From Opitutaceae bacterium (GTDB taxonomy: Bacteria; Verrucomicrobiota; Verrucomicrobiia; Opitutales; Opitutaceae): a stretch of 32,108 bases of DNA. Shown in pieces: positions 19,343-27,394 of the stretch; position 1 is the first letter of the stretch; every line of letters begins with the position of its first letter. The stretch is taken from assembly GCA_027482505.1 (NCBI GenBank), contig JAIXVY010000191.1, positions 1 through 32,108 on the forward strand, given 5' to 3'. Under the pieces are notes generated by a model. It was not told where the DNA came from. It was given only the letters and a program-made list of their open reading frames with translations, and made no database searches. The translations under genes and the position numbers were made by a program.

Positions 19343-21736
19343 GTGGACGCGAGTCCGATGCACCAATTGAAACGATGCGCGTTTAATGTCTCGGTCTTTT
19401 ATTATTTAGGTATTTTTCTTTGGCTGCTCGCAGAGTCTGCTGGTGCAAAAGAAACCGATAAGACCACTCTCGACATCCCCGTGCTGGTGGCCGGCTACGG
19501 GGCGGAGTTTTTCGAGGAGACGGCGCGCGAATTCGAGAAACTCCGGCCCGGCGTGCGGGTGAATCTCCACGGCGATCCGCGCATCAACGACAAGGTCCGC
19601 ACCCGCGTGATGGCGGGCGACTTTCCCGACGCCACCGACGCCGTCCTGCTCTATCCGAAGCTCATCGAGGCCGGGCGCGTCCTCGACCTCGGGCCCGCCC
19701 TAGACGGTCCCAATTGGGAGGGCGACGGCCGCTGGCGCGACGATTTTCGCCCCGGCGTGCTCGCGCGCTGGACCGACGCCGCCGGGCGCGCGCACGGGGT
19801 GCCCTTCGCCCACGCCATCTGGACGATCTTTTACGACAAGGCCCTCTTCCGGAAAAACGGCTGGGAGACGCCGCGCACGTGGGACGAGTTTTTCGCGCTC
19901 TGCGAAAAGATCGAGGCGGCCGGCCTTGCCCCGCTTTCGCTGCCGGGCGTGGCCATGCGCTACGGCGACGCGATCCTGCGCGCCGCGCACCACAACCTCG
20001 TCGGCCCGGAGGGCTATCGCGACTATCTCGCCCTCGCGCCGGGCGCGCGCGAGGATCCGCGCTTCATCCGCGCGGCGGAGGTGCTGCGCCGCGTCTCCAC
20101 CCGGCATCTCGTGCGCGGCTGGGAGGGCATGACGCACACCGCCGCCCAGCTCGCCTTTCTGGAGGGGCGCTGCGCCATGACTCTCTCCGCCTCCTGGTTC
20201 GCCAACGAGATGCGCGGCCGCCTGCCGGAGGGCCTGGAGCTCGGGGCGATGAACCTGCCGGTCTTCGCCGATGGTATCAGCCATCCGGATACGGTGCAGG
20301 CCCAGAGCGGCTACTATTTTCTTTTCCGCACCGGCGATCCGGCGCGGGAGGCGGCCGCGGTGGACTTTTTCCGCTTCCTCACCTCGCGCGAGCGGGTGCG
20401 GCGTTTCGCCGCCCTGGCCGACGCGCCCGCCGCGCTGCGCGCCGCCGGGCCCGCGGACTACTCGCCGCGCATGGCCGACACCGCCGCGCTCCTCGCCGCG
20501 GCGCCGGCCGCCTTCGACGCCGCCCCCGCGCCCGCCTCAGCCGCCCAGGCCACGCTGGGGCAGGCCCTCTCGGACGCGCGCCACCTGCTGATGACCGGCC
20601 GCATAACGTCGGAGGAATTCGGCGCGCGCCTGGAGGCCGCCGCCGCGGTCGAACGCGAGCGCGCCGCCGATCCCGACCACGTGAGGTCGCGGCATCCGGG
20701 CAAGGCCGCCCTGCTGGGCGGCCTGCTGCTCGGCCTCGCGCTTTGGCTGGCCTGGCCGCGTCGCCGCAAGGGCGGGCGCGCCGCGGGCGCGGCGGAGGGC
20801 GACGGCGGCCTGCTCGGCCGACTGGGCGCGCGGCAGGGCGCGGGTTTCGTGGGTCCGGCCTTCGCGCTCTACGCCGCCTTCGTGCTGTTGCCCGGCCTCG
20901 CCGCCTTCGCGTGGGCGTTCACGCGCTGGGACGGATTTGGCGAGATGACGTGGGCGGGGCTCTTCAACTTCCGCTGGCTCCTGCTGGAGAGCGACGTGTT
21001 TTGGTCCGCCCTTGGAAACAATCTCTTCCTCATGCTCGTGCCGCCGCTCGTGGTGGTGCCGGTCGCGCTCGGGCTCGCGGCCTACGTGCACCGCGGCGGG
21101 GCGGGCGCGGGCGCGCTGCGCGTGGTGTTGTTGTTTCCCAATCTGCTCGGCGGCATCGCGGCGGCGCTCATCTGGCTGGCGGCCTACGAACCGACGAGCG
21201 GTTTGGTGAACGCCTCGCTCGTGGCGCTGGGCGATCTGGCCGGCGCGGCGGGGGCGCCGGCGTTTCTGGCCGACTGGTTGCGCTCGTTCTCCGGCCACGC
21301 CTGGCTGGCGCAGTCCAATCTCTACTGGTCGCTCGTGCCCATCTACCTGTGGATGGCGTGCGGCTTCAACCTCGTGCTCTACCTCGCCGCGATGCAGGCC
21401 GTGCCGGCGGAGCTCTACGAGGCGGCGGAGCTCGATGGCGCCTCCAAGGCGCGGCAGTTCTTCCTCGTCACCCTGCCGCTGATTCGCGAGGTGCTCGTCA
21501 TCTCGGCGGTGTTTCTCGTCATCGGCGGGCTCAACGCCTTCGAGCTGGTGTGGCTGCTCACCGCGCAGGATCCCTCGGCCGGCGCGCACACCCTCGGCAC
21601 CTTCATGGTGGGAACCTTGTTCACCGAGTTTCAGGCCGGGCGGGCGGCGGCGATCGCGGTGCTGCTGTTCGCGCTCGTGATGGTGGCGACCCTGGCGGTG
21701 TTGCGGGCCACGCGAAAGGAGACGGTGGAGCTATGA
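19343..21736 (+). CDS. Fusion protein: extracellular solute-binding protein (family 1-like) + ABC sugar-type transporter permease
   Basis: N-terminal SBP motifs (FEETAREFEKLRPGVRVNL...GVPFAHAIWTIFYDKALFRKNGWETPRTWDEFFALCEKIEAAG); TM at GGLLLGLALWLAW; MalF-type permease with EAA-loop AAELDGASKARQFFLVTLPLI. Confidence 0.88.
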   Translation: MDASPMHQLKRCAFNVSVFYYLGIFLWLLAESAGAKETDKTTLDIPVLVAGYGAEFFEETAREFEKLRPGVRVNLHGDPRINDKVRTRVMAGDFPDATDAVLLYPKLIEAGRVLDLGPALDGPNWEGDGRWRDDFRPGVLARWTDAAGRAHGVPFAHAIWTIFYDKALFRKNGWETPRTWDEFFALCEKIEAAGLAPLSLPGVAMRYGDAILRAAHHNLVGPEGYRDYLALAPGAREDPRFIRAAEVLRRVSTRHLVRGWEGMTHTAAQLAFLEGRCAMTLSASWFANEMRGRLPEGLELGAMNLPVFADGISHPDTVQAQSGYYFLFRTGDPAREAAAVDFFRFLTSRERVRRFAALADAPAALRAAGPADYSPRMADTAALLAAAPAAFDAAPAPASAAQATLGQALSDARHLLMTGRITSEEFGARLEAAAAVERERAADPDHVRSRHPGKAALLGGLLLGLALWLAWPRRRKGGRAAGAAEGDGGLLGRLGARQGAGFVGPAFALYAAFVLLPGLAAFAWAFTRWDGFGEMTWAGLFNFRWLLLESDVFWSALGNNLFLMLVPPLVVVPVALGLAAYVHRGGAGAGALRVVLLFPNLLGGIAAALIWLAAYEPTSGLVNASLVALGDLAGAAGAPAFLADWLRSFSGHAWLAQSNLYWSLVPIYLWMACGFNLVLYLAAMQAVPAELYEAAELDGASKARQFFLVTLPLIREVLVISAVFLVIGGLNAFELVWLLTAQDPSAGAHTLGTFMVGTLFTEFQAGRAAAIAVLLFALVMVATLAVLRATRKETVEL

Positions 21737-22596
21737 CACAGTCCGGCCGCTCCGGTTCGTTGCGCGTATCGCGCCTGCTGCTCTGGCTCGTGCTGCTCGG
21801 CTACGCGGCCTGGACGCTCATGCCTATGGCGTGGGTGGCGTATTCGTCGTTCAAGACCGACGCCGCGATCCTGCGCGAACCGCTCGCCCTGCCCTCGTGG
21901 GCCGAGGCGGATTTTGGCGCCTACGAGCGGGCGTGGAGCGGCTCGCGCCTCGGCGACTATTTTTTCAACTCCGTCCTGGTCACCGGCGTCTCGGTCGCGC
22001 TCATCCTGGCGCTGGCAGCCCCGGCCGCCTACGCGCTGGCGCGTTTTCGCCTGCCGCTGGGTCGCGCGGCCTACGCGCTTTTCCTGGCCGGGCTTACGAT
22101 TCCCGCGCAGCTCGCGATGGTGCCCTTGTTTTTCGAACTGCGCGCGCTCGGGCTGCTGGATTCGCGCCTCGGGCTGGTGCTGGTCTACGCGGCCAACGGC
22201 CTGCCCTTCGCTGTTTTCATCCTGGCGGGTTTTTTCCGCGGCCTGCCGCGCGCCTTGCATGAGGCGGCGGTGGTGGACGGCTGCGGCGAGTTCGCGGCGT
22301 TCTGGCGCGTGATGCTGCCGCTCGCGCGGCCCGGTCTGGCGACGGTGGCGATCTTCCAGTTCATCGGAATCTGGAAGGAGTATTTTTTCGCCTTCATGAT
22401 CGTGGGCGGGGGCGACGGCGGGGCCCGCACGTTGCCGCTTGGGTTGGCGAATCTCGCCATCACCGCCCAATACGGCGGAGATCAGGCGCGCCTTTTCGCC
22501 GGTCTGGTGATCGTCACGCTTCCCATCCTGCTGGTCTACGTCTTGCTCCAAAGGCAGTTGGTCGCCGGAATCGCCGCCGGCGCGCTCAAGGGTTGA
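21733..22596 (+). CDS. ABC transporter permease (MalG type, carbohydrate)
   Basis: ATGA overlap with upstream gene; EAAVVDGCGEFAAFWRVMLPLARPGLATVAIFQFIGIWKEYFFAF. Confidence 0.9.
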   Translation: MTQSGRSGSLRVSRLLLWLVLLGYAAWTLMPMAWVAYSSFKTDAAILREPLALPSWAEADFGAYERAWSGSRLGDYFFNSVLVTGVSVALILALAAPAAYALARFRLPLGRAAYALFLAGLTIPAQLAMVPLFFELRALGLLDSRLGLVLVYAANGLPFAVFILAGFFRGLPRALHEAAVVDGCGEFAAFWRVMLPLARPGLATVAIFQFIGIWKEYFFAFMIVGGGDGGARTLPLGLANLAITAQYGGDQARLFAGLVIVTLPILLVYVLLQRQLVAGIAAGALKG

Positions 22597-22639
22597 GCCC
22601 GGCGAGCCCGCGCCCTTTATTTTACCTCTCTCACCCGCC

Positions 22640-24988
22640 ATGCCCGCCACCGCGATGTCGCTGGACAACACCCTCGACGCCTACGAGCCGATGCTGCTGG
22701 CGTGGCTGCGCCAGGGGCTGGACGACCACGCCATCGTCGCGCTGACCGACGCCGAGGGCGTCATCCGCCACGTCAATCAAAGCTTCTGCGACATCTCCGG
22801 TTACTCCGAGGAGGAGCTGATCGGACAGAACCACCGCATCCTCAAATCCGGCCAGCATCCGCCCTCCTTCTACGCGCGCCTCTGGGAGACTATCGTGGCC
22901 GGCGAGGTTTGGCGCGGCACGATCTGCAACCGCGCGAAGGACGGGCGCTTTTATTGGGTGCAGACCACCATCCTGCCCTTGCTCGGACTGGCCGGCAGGC
23001 GTCTCGGCTACCTGTCCGTTCGGACCGACGTCACCCGGTTGATCAACGTAGAGCGCGAGCTCACGCAAAAGACCCGCGAGCTGCAGCTCCTCTTCGACCA
23101 CTCCCCCATCGGCCTGAGCTGGCGGGAAGTGGACGAGCACGGCAACGCCGGCATAAACCACGTCAACAAGCGCTTCTGCGAGCTCATCGGCCTCACCCCC
23201 GAGGAGGCGGCCGATATCGGCAACGTGGCCCGCGCCACCCACCCCGACGACTGGAAGCACCAGGAGGTGCTGAACAACGAGGTCTATTCCGGCAAACGCG
23301 ACTCCTTCACGATGGAGAAGCGCTACGTCCATCCCGACGGCCGCATCATCTGGGGCATCCTCACCGTGGTGGTCGTCCGCGCCTCGGGCAACGGGCGCGT
23401 GACCCACCACTTCGCGATGCTTGAGGATATCACCGCCCGGCGCTTCGCGGAAGACGAGTTGCGCCGCACCGAGGCGCGCTGGCGCACCTACATCCAGACG
23501 GCCAGCGAGATTCTTTATGCCCTCACGCCCGAGGGGCGGATCAAGTTCGTGTCCCAGGCCTGGACTTCCAAGCTGGGCCACCCCGTCGACGAAGTCATCG
23601 GTTCGCCCTTCCGCGATTTCATCCACCCCGAGGACGTGGCGATGTGGGACGTCTTTTTCGCCCGCACCCTGGAAACCGGCGGTGACGGCGAGGGCATCGA
23701 ATACCGCACCCGCCATCGCGATGGCCGCTGGATCTGGCACGCCTCCACCGCCTCGGCTTACAGCGATCGCGACCGGCGGCGCGCCTTCTTCGGCGTCGGG
23801 CGGGATATCTCCATCCGTCGCCAGGCCCAGCAAGAGCTGCGCACCGCCCTCGCTCGTCTGGAGGAGATGGCGCGCATCGTCGACCGCTCTCCGTCCGTCG
23901 TCGTGCTCTGGCGCGCCGAGGGTGGCAACTGGCCCGTTGAATTCGTCTCGGCCAGCATACGCCAGTTCGGCTATTCCCCCGAGGACCTCACCGGGCGCCG
24001 GCTCAGCTTCCGCGACATCACCCACCCCGATGATCGCGAACGCGTCGGCGCCGAGGTCGACGCGCACGCCGCCGCCGGCCATCACGAATACACCCAGGAA
24101 TATCGCATCCAGTGCGCCGACGGCTCGGTGCGCTGGGTCGACGACCACACTATCGTCCGCCTCAACGAAAAGGGCGAGGTCACGCACCACGAGGGGCTCA
24201 TCACCGACGTCACCGCGCGCAAGGCGGCCGAGACCGGCGCCCGCGAGGCCCAGGAACGCGAGCTGGCCCTCGCCCGCGACGTGCAGCAGCACCTCCTGCC
24301 CAGCAGTTTCCCGCCACTCGGCCGGGTGGAGGTTGAGGTGCTTTCCCAGCCTTCCCAGCAGCTCGGCGGCGACTACTACGACGTGCTTCCCGTCGACGAG
24401 CGCCACCACGGTTTCGTCATCGCCGACGTCTCGGGCAAGGGCGCGCCCGCCGCGCTCATGATGGCCGCCTGCCGCGCCAGCCTTCGCCTCTGCGCCCCCG
24501 GTGAGCTCTCCCCCGCGGCCGTGCTGCGCCGGGTGAACCGCGCCCTCCAGCCCGACATGCCGCCGGGCATGTATATCACCCTGTTCTATGGTATCCTTAA
24601 CTTGGATACGCTGGCGCTCCGCTTCTGCCGCGCCGGCCACGAGCCCGCCATGCTGCTGCGCGCCGGCGGCGGCGCGCCCGTCCTGCTCGGCGACGGCGGC
24701 ATGGCCCTGGGCATGGCGCCGGACGAGCTCTTCGAGGCCACGCTCGACGAGGGCCGCGTGGTGATGGAGGCGGGCGACCTGCTCGCGCTCTACACCGACG
24801 GCGTCAACGAGGCCTGCAACGCCGGCGGCGAGGAGTTCGGCCGCGACCGCCTGGCCGACAGCCTGCGCCGTCACCAGAAGGAGCCGCTTGCCGAAATCCT
24901 GCGCCGCGTGGACCGCTACCTCCGCCAGTTCTGCACGCTCGCGCCGCGCCACGACGACCGCGCGCTGCTTCTCGTGCGGGCCCGCTAA
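22640..24988 (+). CDS. Multi-PAS sensor protein with C-terminal SpoIIE-type PP2C phosphatase
   Basis: PAS motifs (HVNQSFCDISGYSEEELIGQNHRILKSGQHP; NKRFCELIGLTPEEAADI; FVSQAWTSKLGHPVDEVIG; FVSASIRQFGYSPEDLTGR) then ARDVQQHLLPSSFPPLGRVEVEVLSQPSQQLGGDYYDVLP...GFVIADVSGKGAPAALMMA. Confidence 0.92.
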   Translation: MPATAMSLDNTLDAYEPMLLAWLRQGLDDHAIVALTDAEGVIRHVNQSFCDISGYSEEELIGQNHRILKSGQHPPSFYARLWETIVAGEVWRGTICNRAKDGRFYWVQTTILPLLGLAGRRLGYLSVRTDVTRLINVERELTQKTRELQLLFDHSPIGLSWREVDEHGNAGINHVNKRFCELIGLTPEEAADIGNVARATHPDDWKHQEVLNNEVYSGKRDSFTMEKRYVHPDGRIIWGILTVVVVRASGNGRVTHHFAMLEDITARRFAEDELRRTEARWRTYIQTASEILYALTPEGRIKFVSQAWTSKLGHPVDEVIGSPFRDFIHPEDVAMWDVFFARTLETGGDGEGIEYRTRHRDGRWIWHASTASAYSDRDRRRAFFGVGRDISIRRQAQQELRTALARLEEMARIVDRSPSVVVLWRAEGGNWPVEFVSASIRQFGYSPEDLTGRRLSFRDITHPDDRERVGAEVDAHAAAGHHEYTQEYRIQCADGSVRWVDDHTIVRLNEKGEVTHHEGLITDVTARKAAETGAREAQERELALARDVQQHLLPSSFPPLGRVEVEVLSQPSQQLGGDYYDVLPVDERHHGFVIADVSGKGAPAALMMAACRASLRLCAPGELSPAAVLRRVNRALQPDMPPGMYITLFYGILNLDTLALRFCRAGHEPAMLLRAGGGAPVLLGDGGMALGMAPDELFEATLDEGRVVMEAGDLLALYTDGVNEACNAGGEEFGRDRLADSLRRHQKEPLAEILRRVDRYLRQFCTLAPRHDDRALLLVRAR

Positions 24989-25055
24989 GCCCGCCGCGCG
25001 GCGTCGTGCGCTTCGGTTTGCGCCGCGGGCCGTCGTCTCCCCATTCTCGAGTCAG

Positions 25056-25892
25056 ATGTCCGCCGCGCCCGCTCCCGTCCTCTACGAATCGCACTGCCAC
25101 ACGCCGCTGTGCAAACACGCCGTCGGCGATCCCGAGGAATACTGCGCCTTCGCCCTTCTGCGCGGCCTGCGCGGCATCATCTTCACCTGCCACGCCCCCC
25201 TGCCCAACGGCTGGTCGGCCGACGTGCGCATGACGGACGCCGAGTTCGACACCTATGTGGCCATGGTCGACCGCGCCCGCGCCGCCTACGCCGGCCGGCT
25301 CGACGTGCGCCTCGGGTTGGAGAGCGATTTTTTCCCCGGCATCGAGCCTTGGCTCGAAAAACTCCACCGCCGCGCGCCCCTTCACCACGTCCTCGGCAGC
25401 GTGCACTACCAGATCGGCGTCTACCGCGAGCGCTATTTCACCGGCGACGTCTTCGCGTATCAACAAACCTACTACGAACACCTCGCCCTCGCGGCCGAGA
25501 GCGGCCTCTTCGACACCCTGTCCCATCCCGACCTGGTGAAAAACGAGTCGCCCATCGACTGGCACTTCCCGCGCATCCGTCCGCATATTGAGAAGGCCTT
25601 GGACCGCATCGCCGCCGCCGGCGTGGCGATGGAGCTCAACACCAGCGGCATGCTCAAATCGCTGCCCGAGATGAACCCCGGCCAGGCCCAGCTTCGCCTT
25701 ATGCACGAGCGCGCCATTCCCGTGGTCCTGGGCGCCGACGCCCACCGGCCCGACCGCGTGGCCGACCGCTATGGCCAAGCCTTGGATAATTTGCAAGCAG
25801 CCGGTTATCAGGAGGTAAACGTGTTTCTGGATCGGCGGCGCCACCCCATTCCCCTCGAGCAGGCGCGCGCCAGCCTCTTGTATCGCCGCTAA
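25056..25892 (+). CDS. PHP-domain histidinol-phosphatase-like protein
   Basis: YESHCHTPLCKHAVGDPEEY...ESDFFPGIEPWL...HHVLGSVHYQIG...DTLSHPDLVK...VLGADAHRPDRVADRY. Confidence 0.85.
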   Translation: MSAAPAPVLYESHCHTPLCKHAVGDPEEYCAFALLRGLRGIIFTCHAPLPNGWSADVRMTDAEFDTYVAMVDRARAAYAGRLDVRLGLESDFFPGIEPWLEKLHRRAPLHHVLGSVHYQIGVYRERYFTGDVFAYQQTYYEHLALAAESGLFDTLSHPDLVKNESPIDWHFPRIRPHIEKALDRIAAAGVAMELNTSGMLKSLPEMNPGQAQLRLMHERAIPVVLGADAHRPDRVADRYGQALDNLQAAGYQEVNVFLDRRRHPIPLEQARASLLYRR

Positions 25893-25897
25893 CCGCC

Positions 25898-27268
25898 ATG
25901 TCCGCCGCGCCTCTCGATACCATCGCCGCCTTGGCCACGCCCGCCGGAGTCTCCGCGCTGGCCTTGATCCGCGTGAGCGGTCCGGCTTGCCGGGCTTTGG
26001 CCGCGGAGATTTTTGGCCTCCCCTCCCCTGCTCTCCCCGAGCGCCGACCGCGGCACGCGGTGTATCGCGCGGCCGATGGACGTGAGCTGGACGACCTGGT
26101 CTGGACCTTCTTTCCGGGCCCTCGCACCGCCACCGGCGACGATAGCCTGGAGCTCACTCCGCACGGCAATCCCCTGCTCGTGCAACTGATCCTCGCCGAT
26201 CTCTTCGCCCGCGGTTGCCGACCCGCCGAGCCGGGTGAATTTACCCGGCGCGCCTTCCTGGCCGGCCGCATCGAACTCACCCAGGCCGAGGCGGTGATGG
26301 ACCTGATCCACGCCCGCAGTGAGCGGGCCTTGGTCGCCGCGCGGCGCCAGCTCGATGGCGCCCTCGGCCGTCACCTTGATGGGCTGATTCAGCAGGTGCT
26401 GGCCACCCTGGCCCGGATCGAGGCTTACATAGACTTTCCCGACGAGGATCTCCCCACCGAAGATCGCCGCCTCGTGGTCCAAGGGACGGGCGATGTTCTA
26501 CGTGGAACAAGCCGCCTGCTCGCTACCCATCGCTACGGCGACCTGCTGCGCGAAGGGTTGAAAACCGTGCTCCTTGGCGCACCCAACGCCGGCAAGAGCA
26601 GTCTGCTCAACGCCCTTGTGGGCCGCGAGCGTGCCTTGGTAAGCCCCGAGCCCGGCACCACCCGGGATTTTATCGAGGAGCCTCTCCAGGTCGGCCCGCA
26701 CCTCTTGCGTCTGATCGATACCGCCGGACTAAATCCCGCCCCGGGTGACATTGAGCGGCTGGGTATCGCCAAGACCCTGGAGCGACTTGCCGAGGCCGAT
26801 CTGGTGCTCTGGGTGGCCGATGCCACTACTCCCCTGCCCTCCTTGCCGGCCGATACCAAGGCCCTGCTCCGTCCCGACAACACCCTGCTGGTGCTCAACA
26901 AGGTAGATCTGCTCCCCGACCCTCCCCTGCTCGGGTCGCTGCTGCCCCAGGTTTATGTTTCTGCCCTTACTGGCGCCGGGCTTGAGGAACTGCGCGCGGC
27001 CATCGTTCGCCACGCCGACGCGCTCGCTCCCGCGCTCGCCGCCGAGGAGCAGATCGCGGTCAATGCCCGCCATGCCGACGCCTTGCGCCGGGCCGAGGCG
27101 GGATTCCGGTCCGCCTTGGTCGGACTGCGCGATGAGCCACCCCGCCCCATCGAACTCGTCTCCGCGGACCTCCGGGCTGGTTTGGACGCCTTGGGCGAGA
27201 TCGCCGGTCGGGTCGACAACGAGCGCATGCTCGACTCGCTCTTCGCCACCTTCTGCATCGGGAAGTGA
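25898..27268 (+). CDS. mnmE: tRNA modification GTPase MnmE
   Basis: DTIAALATPAGVSALALIRVSG; G1 GAPNAGKSSLLNAL; G3 DTAGL; G4 NKVD; C-terminal CIGK. Confidence 0.96.
   Translation: MSAAPLDTIAALATPAGVSALALIRVSGPACRALAAEIFGLPSPALPERRPRHAVYRAADGRELDDLVWTFFPGPRTATGDDSLELTPHGNPLLVQLILADLFARGCRPAEPGEFTRRAFLAGRIELTQAEAVMDLIHARSERALVAARRQLDGALGRHLDGLIQQVLATLARIEAYIDFPDEDLPTEDRRLVVQGTGDVLRGTSRLLATHRYGDLLREGLKTVLLGAPNAGKSSLLNALVGRERALVSPEPGTTRDFIEEPLQVGPHLLRLIDTAGLNPAPGDIERLGIAKTLERLAEADLVLWVADATTPLPSLPADTKALLRPDNTLLVLNKVDLLPDPPLLGSLLPQVYVSALTGAGLEELRAAIVRHADALAPALAAEEQIAVNARHADALRRAEAGFRSALVGLRDEPPRPIELVSADLRAGLDALGEIAGRVDNERMLDSLFATFCIGK
26494..26509. promoter_or_regulatory. Probable parS (ParB-binding) site, imperfect
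   Basis: TGTTCTACGTGGAACA, 15/16 match to TGTTCCACGTGGAACA, inside mnmE. Confidence 0.7.
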
Positions 27269-27271
27269 ACT

Positions 27272-27388
27272 GATTTTAACGCAGAGACGCGGAGGCGCTG
27301 GGAAAGGCCAACCCTATTTCTCAAACGTCTTTGCCCTGTTTCTTGCTTTCTCTCCTCCGCGCCTCTGCGTCTCTGCGTTATAGATTTC
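27272..27388. repeat. Dispersed inverted-repeat element, copy 2
   Basis: Left arm GATTTTAACGCAGAGACGCGGAGGCGC; right arm CTCCGCGCCTCTGCGTCTCTGCGTTATAGATTTCC is its near reverse complement; arms match copy 1 at 10094-10246. Confidence 0.8.
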
Positions 27389-27394
27389 CTTTTC

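Noticed and set aside
19714-21732. N-terminal part of the 960-aa plus-strand ORF
   Set aside because: Arg/Gly-rich out-of-frame reading of the SBP-permease gene; the genuine permease starts at the ATGA overlap at 21733.
22631-24952. 773-aa minus-strand ORF
   Set aside because: Antisense of the PAS/SpoIIE gene, biased composition, no recognisable motifs.
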